Origin: Sorex araneus
Taxonomy: Eukaryota; Chordata; Mammalia; Eulipotyphla; Soricidae
Direction of reading: 5' to 3'
NCBI RefSeq assembly: GCF_027595985.1
Contig: NC_073305.1
Span: forward strand, 81,209,974-81,273,973
DNA length: 64,000 nt
Shown here: positions 12,901-23,375 of the stretch, in pieces
Layout: every line of letters starts with the position of its first letter
Position numbering within the stretch: the stretch's first letter is position 1
The notes under the pieces: model-generated
The model's database searches: none
Told to the model about the DNA's origin: nothing
Seen by the model: only the letters and a program-made list of their open reading frames with translations
Position numbers and translations under genes: made by a program

Positions 12901-15900
12901 ATTGAGTACCTCCTTTGTGCAAAGTCTAAAAGGTGAAAGGAGCATGACTAGATAAGCAACATTGTGTTGCTCTTTTTTTATGAATGAACTCACTGAATTC
13001 TCCCGGTGGTCTGTTTAGTAGATTATCATCATCTCTGTCTTCCATAAAGGAGAAAAAAATTTAAATAGCCAAAATAACTTAACCAGGTTAGCTGATAATT
13101 AACTCATGGGGTCAAAGCACCAAACTCTAGAGGCAGTCTTAACTCTTGAGGACATAATATTCTGCCAATGATGTGAACAAAATGTTGTGTGAACAAAGAA
13201 AGAGTAAAATGACTTTACTAATTTTTTTTAATTTTAGTAAAATGGCTTTACTAAAAAGTAGGGGGAAGGGAGCTTCTCAAATATTTGATCCAATTTGTGA
13301 AGGATCAGTGAGGTTTGTCAAGAAAAGTATGATGGGATAATGAAGTAGCAAGTCATGTATGAACTCAGTTTATTAGGAGAACTGAAAATTCAGTGTGGCT
13401 GGAGAATCAGTCCTCAGAGAGGAGACAGTTTGAGAGAAGTCTAGAGTCGTGATTCCTCAGAGAGGAGGCTGTTTGAGAGAAATCTGGAGTAGTAGTTCCT
13501 CAGAGAGGAAGCTGTTTCAGAGAAATCAAGAGTACTGGTTTTTTGTTTTGTGTGTGTTTTTTTTTTAATTGAATCACTGTGAGATAGTTACAAAGCTTTC
13601 ATGATTGAGTTTCAGTCATACAATGATTGAACACTCATTCCCTCCACCAGTGTAACTTTCCCACCACCAATGTCCCCAGTATCCCTTCCGCCACCCCCAC
13701 CCCATCTGACCCCCTGCCTCTATGGAAGACAGTTTCCATCTTACTCTTTCTTAGAGTAATGGTTTTTAACCACTTTTCCATGGATTGGTACTAGCCCAAA
13801 TAAATTTCCTGCTTTTCACTGGCCCACAGATAAAAGGTCAAAGAACACTTTTACCAGTTTTCACCTTTCTACCTCCTAAATATTGATGCTGTCTTCTTTG
13901 GTTCCCACCATTAAAGCTGAGTTCAAGTAATTGTTATTATCTCTCTCCTCTATTGTGATTCCTTGCCTTCTTAATCTCCATGGCAGCCAGAACAATTATT
14001 CTAAATGTGCAGAGCTCATCAAGCTAGATGAGCTCTCACTCTCAGGGGCACTATGGCCTTGCTTGATTCAGAGTCTAGGGGCCTCCTTGCTCTATGCAGC
14101 ACTCCTCTTAGTCTGCCTTGGCTTGCTGGGTTTTCTTAATTCTTCTGAGCTCATGTTCTTTGTCTGTTCCAGCTATTCCCTCTTGAGGGTTCTTTTCTGT
14201 CTTTAGTGCCAAGCTAAGTCTGATTCATTCACTAAATCTCAATTCACGAGCCCATTCTCCAGGGAGAAGTTTTTAAGATCAGGTTGAGAAGAACCCGATG
14301 GATGAAGTTTAGTAGTTGAGATGTGATTCCATACTTAGAAAGCAGTCACTTAAACATAGGAATAATGTACTTAGATTTTTGGGGGGACAACATTGCTTTG
14401 GCAACAATATAGGAAACACACTGAAAGGTAGGATTTGGACAGAGAGATAGTAGAGTGGGCAGGGCTCTTGCCCTGCAAGTAACCAACCTGAATTCCATCC
14501 CTGGCACTCTATATGGCTTCTAGAGCACCACCAAGAGTGATCTCTGAGCTCAGAACCAGGAATAAGTCCTGAGCAATGCAAGGGGTGGCTCTTAAACCAA
14601 AAGGAAAGAAAAAAGAGAGAAAGGTAGAATATAAAAAATGAAGTTTTAAGTACATTGATTCTAGGGACATTATGTAGAGTAAGTGAGGGGAAAAAGGAAA
14701 TAAAACATTTACGTTTCTAGTGTATGAATACTCTAGAAACCATGACAATGCATAAGTACAACGAAAGAAAACCAAGGGCAAAGAACTTGGAGATCATCCA
14801 TGTATACAGGAATACGGGAACCACTTAACATTACTCATTTTTTTATATGTGAGATGTATAAAATACTTTTTATATATGAGACTTATAAAATACTTATAAA
14901 ACACAGACACACACAAAATAGGTATGTAATATGTAATGAGCACTGTGTTGTTTACACTATTGTTTTTAGTCTTACAGAAACAGTAAAATGTGTGATATTA
15001 TCATTTTTCAGATAAAAAATCAGAGGTTTTTGAAATATGCTTATGGTCATAGCAACTGTGGGGTAGAGCAGGGAATCAACAGTAGATTTGTTCAACTTTA
15101 AGCCCATGCTCTTAACACAGGGTATCATATTTCTCAAGATCCTACAGGTTGTTAATTATGGAACTTTTTAAAGTTTATTTTAGAGAAAATAAACTGGCTT
15201 TTAAAGGAAAAGGTTGATTCATTATCAATAATAACTAGGGTAGCATTGCCTTGTTGAATGATGATAGTGCATCACCCTGAGCTTTGAAACCTAACTCTGA
15301 ACATTTCCAAAATTTCCTTGAAAATGTGGATTCATTTCAGTTAAATGAATTAAAATCAATTATTGCACCACTGTTTTAGCTTATTCATTCATATTGACAA
15401 AGATGGTTTGCAAGTGTTCCAGAGATTGAAGTCCTCTGAATTGTGTGCTTACTTCTAAATTCAAGCTAGTAAATAGGGAACCAGATTATAATTTTTTAAA
15501 AAAATTGCTTGCTAAACACAGAATAGCACAGGAATTTACTGGTAAACTGGATATTTTTAAGTATCAGTTTACATCAACGGTGTAATTTTAGGTGTTCAGT
15601 TTCACAGTAATAGGCATAGAAAATGACTTCATGCTTTTTTCCCCAGTAATTATTACAAGAGGCAGACCAAAGAACACAAAATGAATTCACAGACACTTGG
15701 AATATTTTCTAAGTTATAACTATTGGGGAGGAAGAATTATGTAATGTGTGCTATCCACATGTTCCTCTGCACAGAGGTTCAGTATCTACCATTCATACAC
15801 TACTCATGTTATTGGACTATGGAACCTCCCTCTTCTACTAAAAACCCAGTTGAGGTATTCCCAATGCCTCCTCACTTTGCTAAATCGCTGATTAATGTTT

Positions 15901-17297
15901 ATTTCATTTGCATTTAGCTTAGTTACTATGTCATTAATATGACAAAGGAGTCAATTACCAGTCATGAGAATGATTTTGTAGTTCATTCCTAATTAAAATC
16001 TTTGTTCTTTGATCTGATTGCTGTTATACCTTGGGTTCAGTTCATTTTTATTGTCACAGGAACATGGCATTGTCATAGCTTCATATTTTTTATTTTGTCT
16101 ATATACTCACAAATTTAAGTTACTAAAATGGGTTCTTTTAAATTCATTATTTAGTAAATTTTCTGTCTATCAAAATAACACACTCAATATTTCCAAACAC
16201 ATTTGACATTTACGTTGCTTAGAGACATAAACTCTAACATAAATACATTTAATGATTGCTTAAGCAATTAGATTGGTCTCTACTCTAGTATGAAAGAATT
16301 TCTTTCTAATTAATATCACCTATTGGCCAAAATAGACAGGAAGTTGATTGAAGACACCCATACGGATTGCTATTTTAGATTTACTCTGATTTTTCTCTGT
16401 AAGTCTAATATTTATATTTTCTATTGTTGAGTAACCTTCATCCTTTTTTAGTTCACTTAAGTACCACTACACCTTCATTTAAGCTAGTCAAGTATTCACA
16501 AACTGGAAGGTCTTTTTTCTTTCTAATATAAATTTTTATACCATTTGTTGTCACACATAATACCACATTTATGTTTAATAACCCATCAAAGGATAATCTT
16601 TCATGGTCTTCACTTTCAATTATTAGTGTCTCCCTGTCATGTTCTCTATACAAACCATCTGTAGATCCCAGCCTAGAATTCAGGTATGTCAAGTGCTACT
16701 CTTTTAGCCAGTATTTGCTGAATAAAAAGGAGTATCAAAATGGAAGTAAGAAGACTGTGTCCTAAGCTCTACAACATGCTGACAAGTATTTAATTGGTAT
16801 TTGTTTTGTTTTGGGGGCCACTCCCAGTGGTGCTTAGCAGTTATTCCTGCTCTATACTAAGGAATCACTCCTGGTAGGCTCAGGCTCCAGATGAGATGCT
16901 AGGAATCGAACCCAGGACAGTTGTATGCTAGGCAAGAGCTTTACCTGCTGTATTAGCTCTCTGGCCCCATTAATTGTTAAGACTCAGTCTTTTTATCTGT
17001 AAAAGAGGGATAATAATATTTCTTTTCTATTCTAAATTCTCTAGAGGAATTTGTGAGAAATATAATGTGAAAATGCTTTGAGAATTATATTTGCTTTACA
17101 GAAATTAATATCAAATTATGTTTTCAGCCTAACTGACTTCAAGATGACTGTCATTTAAATATGTGTCTATAGAGTATTTTGCATTGATTTGAAATATGCA
17201 CTAACTTTTTTGGTTAATCTTTCAGACCCCTTGGTCACTGGTGTTCTGGCTTACCTATGAAAAAATCAGAGAGATGAGTGGAGTCAGTCCATTTTAA
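1..17297 (+). CDS. SLC25A27: SLC25A27 (UCP4), 3' five coding exons, partial gene
   Basis: Mitochondrial uncoupling protein 4 is a six-helix carrier of the inner mitochondrial membrane, expressed mainly in brain in mammals. Five exons are readable: 1753-1865, 5532-5616, 11373-11465, 12009-12111 and 17226-17297. All have GT-AG borders and consistent phases. Joined, they give about 154 residues, matching the C-terminal half of the ~323-aa human protein as I know it ([44 protein letters not shown]-stop). The third carrier signature PADVIK (Px[DE]xx[KR]) is intact. There are no frameshifts or premature stops. The 5' exons lie to the left of the window. The gene symbol is assigned from recognition of the protein and from synteny with TDRD6 and PLA2G7. 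Confidence 0.95.
1031..1170 (+). mobile_element. tRNA-derived SINE, diverged
   Basis: The SINE head (GGGGTTGGAATTATAGCACAG) and B-box region (GGTTCAATCC) are recognisable. The body is shortened and ends near CCCCAAAACA. Older than the consensus-like copies. Confidence 0.75.
1194..1370 (-). mobile_element. tRNA-derived SINE, antisense
   Basis: The reverse complement reads as the complete SINE, from GGGGCCAGGGAGATAGTACAG (complement side at 1370) to the CCAAA tail at about 1195. Confidence 0.8.
1421..1602 (-). mobile_element. SINE 3' module (composite type), antisense
   Basis: Carries the alternative SINE body found in composite copies: CACTGTCATCCCGTTGCTCA, GCTCGAGCAGGCACCAGTAA, TTTTTGGCATATTGAATACG and two copies of GTAGCTTGCCAGGCTCT. 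The tRNA head is missing. It ends about 150 bp before the exon acceptor. Confidence 0.8.
1753..1865 (+). CDS. SLC25A27: SLC25A27 coding exon ([11 protein letters not shown]...)
   Basis: The acceptor TTTGTTCTTTAG precedes the exon and the donor GTAATG follows it. It encodes [20 protein letters not shown] and then [17 protein letters not shown]: a matrix loop and the following transmembrane helix of the carrier's second repeat. The exon begins in phase 2 (A completes an Arg codon) and ends in phase 1 (G of Asp). It is 113 nt with no disruption. Confidence 0.95.
2788..2936 (-). mobile_element. tRNA-derived SINE, antisense, diverged
   Basis: Antisense SINE text: ACACTCAGCGATACTCAGAA, GGGGACCATGTGGGGTGCTGG and TGTGCAAGGCAAATGCTGTA. 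Confidence 0.75.
3565..3665 (+). mobile_element. 5' half of an old tRNA-derived SINE
   Basis: The head GGGATGGTGAATAGCCCAGC and the string GAGCACTTGCCTTGCATGTG, followed by GGTTCAATTCCTGCC, fit the SINE tRNA part. The 3' half is replaced by an A-rich tail. Confidence 0.6.
3860..4890 (+). mobile_element. L2 LINE 3' region, ancient
   Basis: The end matches the well-known L2 tail pattern (CAGTGCCTAGAATAATATCT, then AGCACACAGTAGGCCCTCTAAA). The preceding 400 bases keep L2-like order (CCCTTCATTTAGAACATTCC, GATCACTGCTCAGGTGGTAT). Heavily mutated, so the left border is uncertain. Confidence 0.6.
5532..5616 (+). CDS. SLC25A27: SLC25A27 coding exon ([12 protein letters not shown]...)
   Basis: Acceptor TTTCTATTGCCAG, donor GTAATT. 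It encodes [20 protein letters not shown] and then NIMTHGLS. The phase joins correctly to both neighbours (G|AT for Asp at the start, AG|T for Ser at the end). 85 nt. Confidence 0.95.
7325..7879 (-). mobile_element. 5'-truncated LINE-1 3' end, with target-site duplication
   Basis: The reverse complement is the L1 3'UTR (tail side at 7325, antisense CTCCACCAGTGCCCATTCTC and ACCAATGTTCCCAGTATCCC). It is flanked by a perfect 17-bp direct repeat GCATGAAGGGACTTTAT at 7308-7324 and 7880-7896. That is the hallmark of target-primed reverse transcription, so the borders are exact. Confidence 0.92.
8910..9100 (-). mobile_element. tRNA-derived SINE, antisense, old
   Basis: Antisense SINE order is kept (CTATTCCTTGCTGTGTTCAG, GCACGGTGTGCAGTGCAAGG, TACTATTTCTCTGGCCCC) with many substitutions. 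Confidence 0.75.
9600..10062 (+). mobile_element. L2 LINE 3' region, ancient
   Basis: Ends with L2 tail-like text (ACCCGGCACCAGTAGGTGTT, then TTTGTTGAGTAATG). Upstream are L2-like phrases (CCCATTTAATGTTTTTCATA, TTCTCTCTCCCCAAGTAGAG). Confidence 0.65.
10140..10868 (-). mobile_element. Solo LTR of an endogenous retrovirus-like family, copy 1
   Basis: The reverse complement starts GATGAGGGACTGGATGGACC, runs through a GGTCATGGACAAATTCTGTC-like block, and carries AATAAA (plus-strand TTTATT at about 10278) before a GC-rich U5-like end. The same order of blocks appears at 29385-30105 and 56125-57412. No internal retroviral genes adjoin it, so it is read as a solo LTR. Borders are approximate. Confidence 0.7.
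11373..11465 (+). CDS. SLC25A27: SLC25A27 coding exon with third carrier signature
   Basis: Acceptor TTTGTATTTATTAG, donor GTAGAC. It encodes [20 protein letters not shown] and then [16 protein letters not shown] is the third Px[DE]xx[KR] mitochondrial carrier signature, with the Pro kink of helix 5 and the salt-bridge residues D and K intact. 93 nt. Confidence 0.95.
12009..12111 (+). CDS. SLC25A27: SLC25A27 coding exon ([10 protein letters not shown]...)
   Basis: Acceptor TTTCTTTTTTAG, donor GTAAGA. It encodes [20 protein letters not shown] and then [14 protein letters not shown]. The EG...LYKGF motif is the conserved matrix helix of a carrier repeat. The exon ends exactly after an ATG codon (phase 0), which matters for the alternative exon proposed at 22254. 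Confidence 0.95.
12900..13165 (+). repeat. MIR-like ancient SINE
   Basis: Shows the MIR progression from GAGTACCTCCTTTGTGCAAA through TTATCATCATCTCTGTCTTC to AACTTAACCAGGTTAGCTGA and CTCATGGGGTCAAAGC. Strongly diverged. Confidence 0.6.
13411..13539 (+). repeat. 43-bp minisatellite, three tandem units
   Basis: TCCTCAGAGAGGAG begins at 13411, 13454 and 13497, giving a constant 43-bp period. Units differ at several positions, so the array is not very recent. Confidence 0.9.
13555..13745 (-). mobile_element. LINE-1 3' terminus, antisense fragment
   Basis: The T-run and ATTGAATCACTGTGAGATAG, then CCTCCACCAGTGTAACTTTC and CCACCACCAATGTCCCCAGT, are the antisense of the L1 3'UTR also seen at 7325-7879 and 23376-23570. 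Confidence 0.8.
14430..14605 (+). mobile_element. tRNA-derived SINE, diverged
   Basis: GGACAGAGAGATAGTAGAGT head, CTGGCACTCTATATGGCTTC and GGAATAAGTCCTGAGCAATG follow the consensus order. Confidence 0.8.
14925..15130 (+). repeat. MIR-like ancient SINE
   Basis: TTATCATTTTTCAGATAAAA, TTATGGTCATAGCAACTGTG and TAAGCCCATGCTCTTAAC follow the order of the MIR core and tail. Confidence 0.6.
16798..16968 (-). mobile_element. tRNA-derived SINE, antisense
   Basis: Full antisense copy from GGGGGCCACTCCCAGTGGTG to TATTAGCTCTCTGGCCCC. It lies 250 bp before the last SLC25A27 exon. Confidence 0.85.
16982..17090 (+). repeat. MIR-like tail
   Basis: CTCAGTCTTTTTATCTGTAA, AGAGGGATAATAATATTTC and AAAATGCTTTGAGAATT match the widely known MIR3-type phrase order. 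Confidence 0.55.
17226..17297 (+). CDS. SLC25A27: SLC25A27 terminal coding exon with stop
   Basis: The acceptor TTAATCTTTCAG precedes ACCCCTTGG. It encodes [20 protein letters not shown] and SPF, then TAA at 17295-17297. This is transmembrane helix 6 and the short C-terminus of UCP4. It starts in phase 0, matching the previous exon. Confidence 0.95.
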   Translation, partial: TPWSLVFWLTYEKIREMSGVSPF

Positions 17298-17845
17298 ACC
17301 CTTAAAGATCCAGTCCTTAAAGAGACAGTGGTCAGTATCACTGAAACTTGAGCATCTGCAACATACTCCCCCTATTCTTTCTACCTCTTTAGGAAGACAC
17401 TCAAGAGACTCTGATTATAGGGGGCAGCACTTTATTTTTCCTTGGAAAACCAACTTTTCTTTGACTCCTCTTTTTGTTCAAAAGTAATCAGGTTGGATCA
17501 CACAAGGCCACCAAATGAGATACCAAGCACATCATTTTCTAAAGAAGAATCAAATCCTGATCAAGTACTTATCTCAGGCAAGAAGATTTGGCCTTTGAGT
17601 TACAATGCTATGCTGAAGAGCCTGCTTAAGGAGAAGTGGCAGGAAGGATACAGCATCTCAGATCTGAAGTAGACAATAGAAATGTAGAAGAACACATCTC
17701 TATATAGTGATCAAAATTATATTTAACCTGTTATGTCAGTATTTACAGTTTAAATTTGATAATTCACATTTCTGTTGTTAAAGTGCACATACTGTTCATT
17801 AGAGGGTGACAAATGAAAATTCATGAAATAAACATTTTGAGTTTC
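17298..17845 (+). other. SLC25A27: SLC25A27 3'UTR (probable)
   Basis: The sequence following the stop contains AATAAA at 17827-17832, the first hexamer downstream, so cleavage is expected around 17845-17855. The transcript may extend further; no later signal was evaluated. Confidence 0.5.
17827..17832 (+). promoter_or_regulatory. Polyadenylation hexamer AATAAA for SLC25A27
   Basis: Canonical hexamer about 530 bases past the stop codon. Confidence 0.5.
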
Positions 17846-20144
17846 CCTAGTATTGGAGGGAGTTGATGTACCTTTTCTTATCAGGAGGATGAGAAAAAAC
17901 AAGTTAATATTTGTATTTCAAGAAAAGAAGTGGCTTTCTGTCTTTGCTCCAACATTCAATCTGATTTAATGGTTAATGTTCCACTACACATGGTAAGGAC
18001 TTCCTGACAGGCTCTGAGTCGGAATGAAAGCATGGAAGCAATATGTACCTGGTTACATTATACTATTACAATTTGAACTTCTTGCTAGCTCTCAAGAATA
18101 TCAATATAATTTTAAAATGCCCTTTATTTGATTAAGGCTTAGGTAACTAGATCCTTCTAAGAAAGTAACTTGTTTTCACCAGCCTTTCAGTGGCATTTTA
18201 AAAGCTGACATCAAACTGAGGTAAAGTCAAAATCTGACTTCAAACAGGTGAAGTCAGCCTGAAATGAAGTTAGGGCTGATATGCAGCCTTTATTATCGTC
18301 TATTCCTTAACACTAAGGACCCGCGGGAAAGAAAACTAAAAAAATCTCAAAAACTGTTTTAAGGCTGCATCTTAGTCAGTGTGACAAAGCTTTCTACCTA
18401 AAGTGATGAGCAAAAGTCATCTGTGATCGACAGGTCTACAGTTACTGAATCAAATCTTGTCTATTTTAGAAAGATCAGAGATTTCTTCAGATTCACTTAC
18501 ATAGCATATGCTCCCCCAATTCAGATAGCTTTGACTGCGGCGCTATGGTTATGGTAGAGACTATCTGTCAAAACAGGAAAACTTAAAAAGTTCATAACCA
18601 AGAAAGAATTTGGAGCTAATCAAAATTTGATACGGTATATGTGACATTGAACAGAAAAAAAAAGTTTACAAGTTGCACTAATGTCTAAATCACTGCCATT
18701 TTTTAAAAAAGTATTCTTTTAAATATATTTAATGTGATGTAATAATATGCAGTGACCTGTTGCTTTTATATTGAATTTTCAAAATGTAGAGAGTTTAATC
18801 TCAAAATATTTAGGTGGTCTACTTTTTCAGTCATTTGTTGATCTGTATAAATCGAGTTGTTAAATATATTTAAAATAACATTCTGTACTTAAATTCCCAA
18901 ATTTTTTGTATTAGAATCACTTGGGAAACTTTTGGTTTTAAGTGGTTTATAATTTCCAAAATTAAGAAAACTGGATCAACAAAATTATATGCAAACCAGG
19001 TCAGGAAAATTTTTTATTTAGCTTTATTCTGTGGGGGTTGAGATTAAAACCCATTATCTGAATTCAGCATGAATAACTAGATTTGTTTTTTATCTGAAAT
19101 GATCCTTTGGGATTATCTGGCTTAAATCCTTTTATTTCATGTTAGTAAATTGAGGCACAAAGAAATCCAGTTGTTCTGCCCAATATTACTTAGTAGAGCC
19201 AGTATAACAATATATAGATCTAATTGTTACAACTGACAGTTAGCTAATGAGGTACTGAGTGAATGCCGTATGCCATCTTCTCAACAGCCCATTGCAGGAC
19301 TTTCAGTCTTACAAAAGCATATTTTTCTTTATTGCCGTATACATTTTAAATTTGAATTGCCATTAGCATAAATTTCAGAGTGGAGTCAGCATGCTTTAGC
19401 TTAAGTATTAAGATGCTCCATAATCTGATCAAAGGCTATATATCTAACATATGTATATGTATATGTGTATATGTATGTATACACACATCCCAGTACATTC
19501 AGACTTTTTCATTTAAGTCATATTCACTAATGTTCTTTGGAAATTTTTTGTTTACCAACTTAAAGTCATCTTGTTCCTCTCCAAAATAAAAAAGAATAAA
19601 AATGCAGTAATTATGTGTCCATAGTGAAAGTTTAACCATTTAATAACTTATTTTTGTGATGGTGGGGATTGAACCCAGTAGCTCACACATGTGAGGCATG
19701 CATTCTTCCACTTAACAATATCCCTCATGTGATCATTATTAATTTTTAAGGTAACAGGGATATTTAACTTTGTATTGATAGTAGTTTCTAAATTTCTTAT
19801 GCTAAGTGTCCACATTTTTCTCTTCTCAAATGACTTTTTTTCTCATTGAAAATAAATACTTTATAGTTATTTGTATGTAAATGAACTAGCTTATGTAAAT
19901 AAAGAGAACCGGTCTTAAATTTGCTTTTAGAAATAAGGTTTATATTTGGTTATGTCACTAGTGATAGACCTACATCAATTTTTTATGTGAGGACTCTCAT
20001 TAGTAACATTTTTGCTTTTATGCAACTTTATAATCATATTATGAATCAATTTTGTCTATTACTAATCAGTGACTGATAAAACCAGTCTGAAATTCATTTT
20101 AGTTTTCTATCAGAAAAGTTGACTTAGGGAGATTTTAATTTTTC

Positions 20145-20301
20145 AGGGGCTGGGGCAAACCTGAAGATGCTCAGGGTTTACTCCTGACTGCACTCAGGGA
20201 TCACTCCTGGTGATGCTCAGGGAACTATATGGGGTGCCAGAGATAGAATCTGACACGTGCAAGGCAAACACCCTACCTTCTGTACTAATACTCAAGGCCC
20301 A
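20145..20301 (-). mobile_element. tRNA-derived SINE, antisense
   Basis: GATGCTCAGGGTTTACTCCT, CTATATGGGGTGCCAGAGAT and CACGTGCAAGGCAAACACCC match the consensus read backwards. Confidence 0.8.
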
Positions 20302-20705
20302 AGGGAGGTTGTAAATATGAAAAATTGTGCTGATTCACCATTTTTAAATTGTCAAGTACAACCGTTTGTCTACAACTAAAACAATTACACAAGTTCTTCT
20401 CTGTTTATAGAAAGGACCTTCTATAGGACCTTCACTGGGAAAATGTTTAATTACAATATTTAGCTGAAAAACTTGGTGGGGAAGGGGGTCCAATTAGGTG
20501 AGGTTTTTTAAAAAGATTGTCAAATATATATTATAAATACATGAGAATATGAAGGGGTATACAAACATGAATTCTAAAGATATTTGTCTTATTTTAGGCT
20601 CGACTTCTGATAAGAATACTATAAGTGAGACCTTTAGTTCTTTTGATTTTTTCTTTTGATTATTATTATATGTATAACATAATCATAGTAATATTAAAAT
20701 AGAAT

Positions 20706-20879
20706 TTGTTTTGGTTTTTAGCCACACCTGGCAATGTTCAGGCATTACTCCTGGCTCAGCATTCAGGAATTACTCCTGAGGTTGTTCAGTGGGGGGTCAT
20801 ATGGGATACTGGGGATCAACCCAAAGTGGGCCATATGCAAGGAAGGCACCCTACCTGCTGTACTATCTCTCCAACCCTA
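20706..20879 (-). mobile_element. tRNA-derived SINE, antisense
   Basis: TTTTAGCCACACCTGGCAAT, CTCCTGGCTCAGCATTCAGG and CTGTACTATCTCTCCAACCC give a nearly complete antisense copy. Confidence 0.85.
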
Positions 20880-22253
20880 GACATAGATAATTTTTACGTA
20901 CTACACCTTATCACCTATCCTCTAAAGTATCCAAGAGCCTCCCCCCTTATGTTACTTCTAGTCCACCTCTTCAATCCATCCTCCACTGCTTGTTAATGTG
21001 AATTTTGTAACATATCTTCTTTATAAAATGGCATGATTAAATTTTATAATATTAATTTGCATATACATGAAGAGGGCTATTATACTGATATAATGTGACT
21101 ATAATATGATTTTAAAATTTTGGATGTTCCTTGGATTAAATTACTCATTTTAAAATTGGGAAAGTTATCCAAACCTTAAAGTAACATAAAACTTACATGG
21201 CTAGCTTTTCTTACTCCTAAATCCATCCTTCGAAAACTGGCAGAGTCATCTTTCCTCAGACAATAGTGGCCATGCTACCCCATGTATTTAATGTTATTTG
21301 TTCCTTCATTCGTGCAAAATTTAAATTTAAATATTTAATGCTCACATACAAATAGTACTTAATATTTCTGTTTAAGTATACTTCTAGCAAATATACAAAT
21401 ATTTAATGCAATATAGCAAAGACTCTGTCTACAATTTAATAAGCTCTCCATTTTACCACATACCCTCTCCCTACCTCCTTACAAATGCATTGCTCCATCT
21501 ATTTCTCTGGAGATGCTCTTCAAGAGGCCTCTTGTCATGTCGTCTAGCCTTCCCACATCAACAACCCCATTCGTTCATTCTCATTTTCATTGGTTGAATC
21601 CTACATTAATATCTAGAACAACCACAAACCAACTAATCTCTGAAGTCTCGATCGTCTCAACATTCCCATGTTCCATTCACTTTTTCCACTATGACTGGAA
21701 ATGGATTTTTCCAGAAAGGGATGGATTTCTGCTGCTCTGTATAGGATGAACTGCTTGAAAACTAGGATCAGGTAATAAATTTCTATATCCTTTGTACAGT
21801 TCAAGTAATAGGTATTACTGAATATAGGGATTTATTGGGAAGTTGAGGGGAAAAATTATGTACACATGATTAAGCCATATGTTATTCTCCTATCTTTGGA
21901 ATAAAGATGTTAGGTCAACAACACTTCATGTCATGGGATTCTATACCATATAGAGTAGCTCAATTTTCAAAAGATCATGTGTGCTTAAGCACATGCTATT
22001 ATTATACTTTTAAGAATATAAGTTTAATAGCTATTCCACAGAAATTTAGAAGTTATATTACATACTGGTGAGTTGATACAAATAATGCAATGAATTTATA
22101 TTCTTCACTTCAGAGTGTATGGAAATAATATCACTATGTTGGTATTCCTTGCTACCACAAAATACAGCTTTATCAAGTCCAGTGTGTAATTATTTCTAAA
22201 TGTTGAGGAGTACATGATTTTTTTTATCTCTCCCCATACTTTACCCCCAACAG

Positions 22254-22352
22254 GCTGCTGTGATTGTCAACAGCAGCAGGAGCCACTTTGAAGTTTTGAT
22301 AAAAGCAGATGAAGATGCTTTAAAACGTCTGTTTGCTGAAAATATCTGGTAA
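22254..22352 (+). CDS. Candidate alternative terminal exon of SLC25A27
   Basis: A good acceptor (pyrimidine-rich, ending ACCCCCAACAG) precedes a 32-codon open segment reading AAVIVNSSRSHFEVLIKADE and then DALKRLFAENIW, closed by TAA, with AATAAA at 22400-22405. Its start is phase 0, the same as the donor at 12111. Splicing 12111 to 22254 would give a carrier ending in this peptide instead of helix 6 (TPWSLVFW...). I do not recognise the peptide with certainty. It could be a real alternative 3' exon, an exon of a separate transcript, or chance. Seen: the signals and open frame. Inferred: its use. Confidence 0.45.
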   Translation, partial: AAVIVNSSRSHFEVLIKADEDALKRLFAENIW

Positions 22353-22399
22353 CAAACAGGAATTTAAGTGAGTAAATACAGTGTGTTATTGTGATTTTA

Positions 22400-22405
22400 A
22401 ATAAA
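22400..22405 (+). promoter_or_regulatory. AATAAA behind the candidate exon
   Basis: Canonical hexamer 48 bases after the TAA of the candidate terminal exon. Confidence 0.4.
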
Positions 22406-23375
22406 TGCTTAAAAATATCTAATTGTCAAGATATTTGTTTTGTCCTAGCATGACTTTTGTCCTAGTGCATTTTTATATTAAAATTGTAATAAGAATTTTA
22501 TATGTAATTTTAAAATCAATCTTACAATCTAAATTGAAATTGAAACTGGTTTAATTTAGGATGTGAGATTTGAAATATTTATATTAACAAAAGGTTGCTT
22601 ATACACCATCATTCTAAACTTTATTTTATGGAGATTTTCTAATAATCCAGTTTTTCTCTGACAAAAATAGGTAATTTATCATTTTTTACAGTGAGTTCTA
22701 GAGAGGGTAGAAGAGTTGAACTACTTTAAATGTTGGAAAATGGAATCTTCTTTTTTGATACCAGGTTCTACTTTTATTTTTATAATATCACTACCTGTTG
22801 TTACTTCTATATTTCATTAGGCTTTTTGATCCTCCATTGGCTTTTTCTCTGCTACCAGTATCTTAAATTTTGGTTCTTCGAGTTTATGATCTTGACCTTT
22901 CCCTCAATTTTCTTTCTTTCTTTAGGAAAATTCACATATTTCTGTGATTCAGTTACTATACTTTGTCTAGCAACTCCCAAACACATAATAGTCATTCCAA
23001 AAATAGATATTAACATTATCTGTCTTTGTGAAGGGCTTATGAACCTTGTATTTGGCTTCAGAGATGTTTTATCAGTTTCTTAGTTCTCTCAACTTTACAT
23101 CTCTACCAGTATATACCACAGTTCTTGTGGGCTCAAATTTCCAAATATTAAATCAGTATTTTGAACCAATTCTTCTTGCTCTTTAAAATGTACTTACTCC
23201 AGGATTCTCTGCTCTATTACGCATCTAGTACTGTGGCCAAGAAATCTCAGGGCCATCTGACTTCTCATTATTTTTCAATACTTATAGAACAAAATATTTA
23301 CACTATTTTTAATTAAAGCAAAGATCTCTCATAAATTAAAAAAAAACGAGCATCACTCTCATCTATTAGGATACT

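Larger units (their letters stand above)
12112..17225 (+). other. SLC25A27 intron: MIR fossils, minisatellite, L1 end, SINEs
   Basis: Contains MIR-like segments (about 12900-13165, 14925-15130, 16982-17090), a 43-bp minisatellite at 13411-13539, an antisense L1 end at about 13555-13745, and SINEs at 14430-14605 and 16798-16968. The stretches 15140-16790 and 13760-14420 are AT-rich and show no feature I can name. Confidence 0.6.
17850..22253 (+). other. Non-coding stretch between SLC25A27 and its candidate alternative exon
   Basis: AT-rich sequence with antisense SINEs at 20145-20301 and 20706-20879. No exon, RNA gene or other repeat can be supported for 17850-20140 or 20880-22250. Confidence 0.5.

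Noticed and set aside
22730-23083. 117-codon plus-strand ORF
   Set aside because: Phe/Tyr/Leu-rich translation of AT-rich DNA without any recognisable motif or transcript signal.
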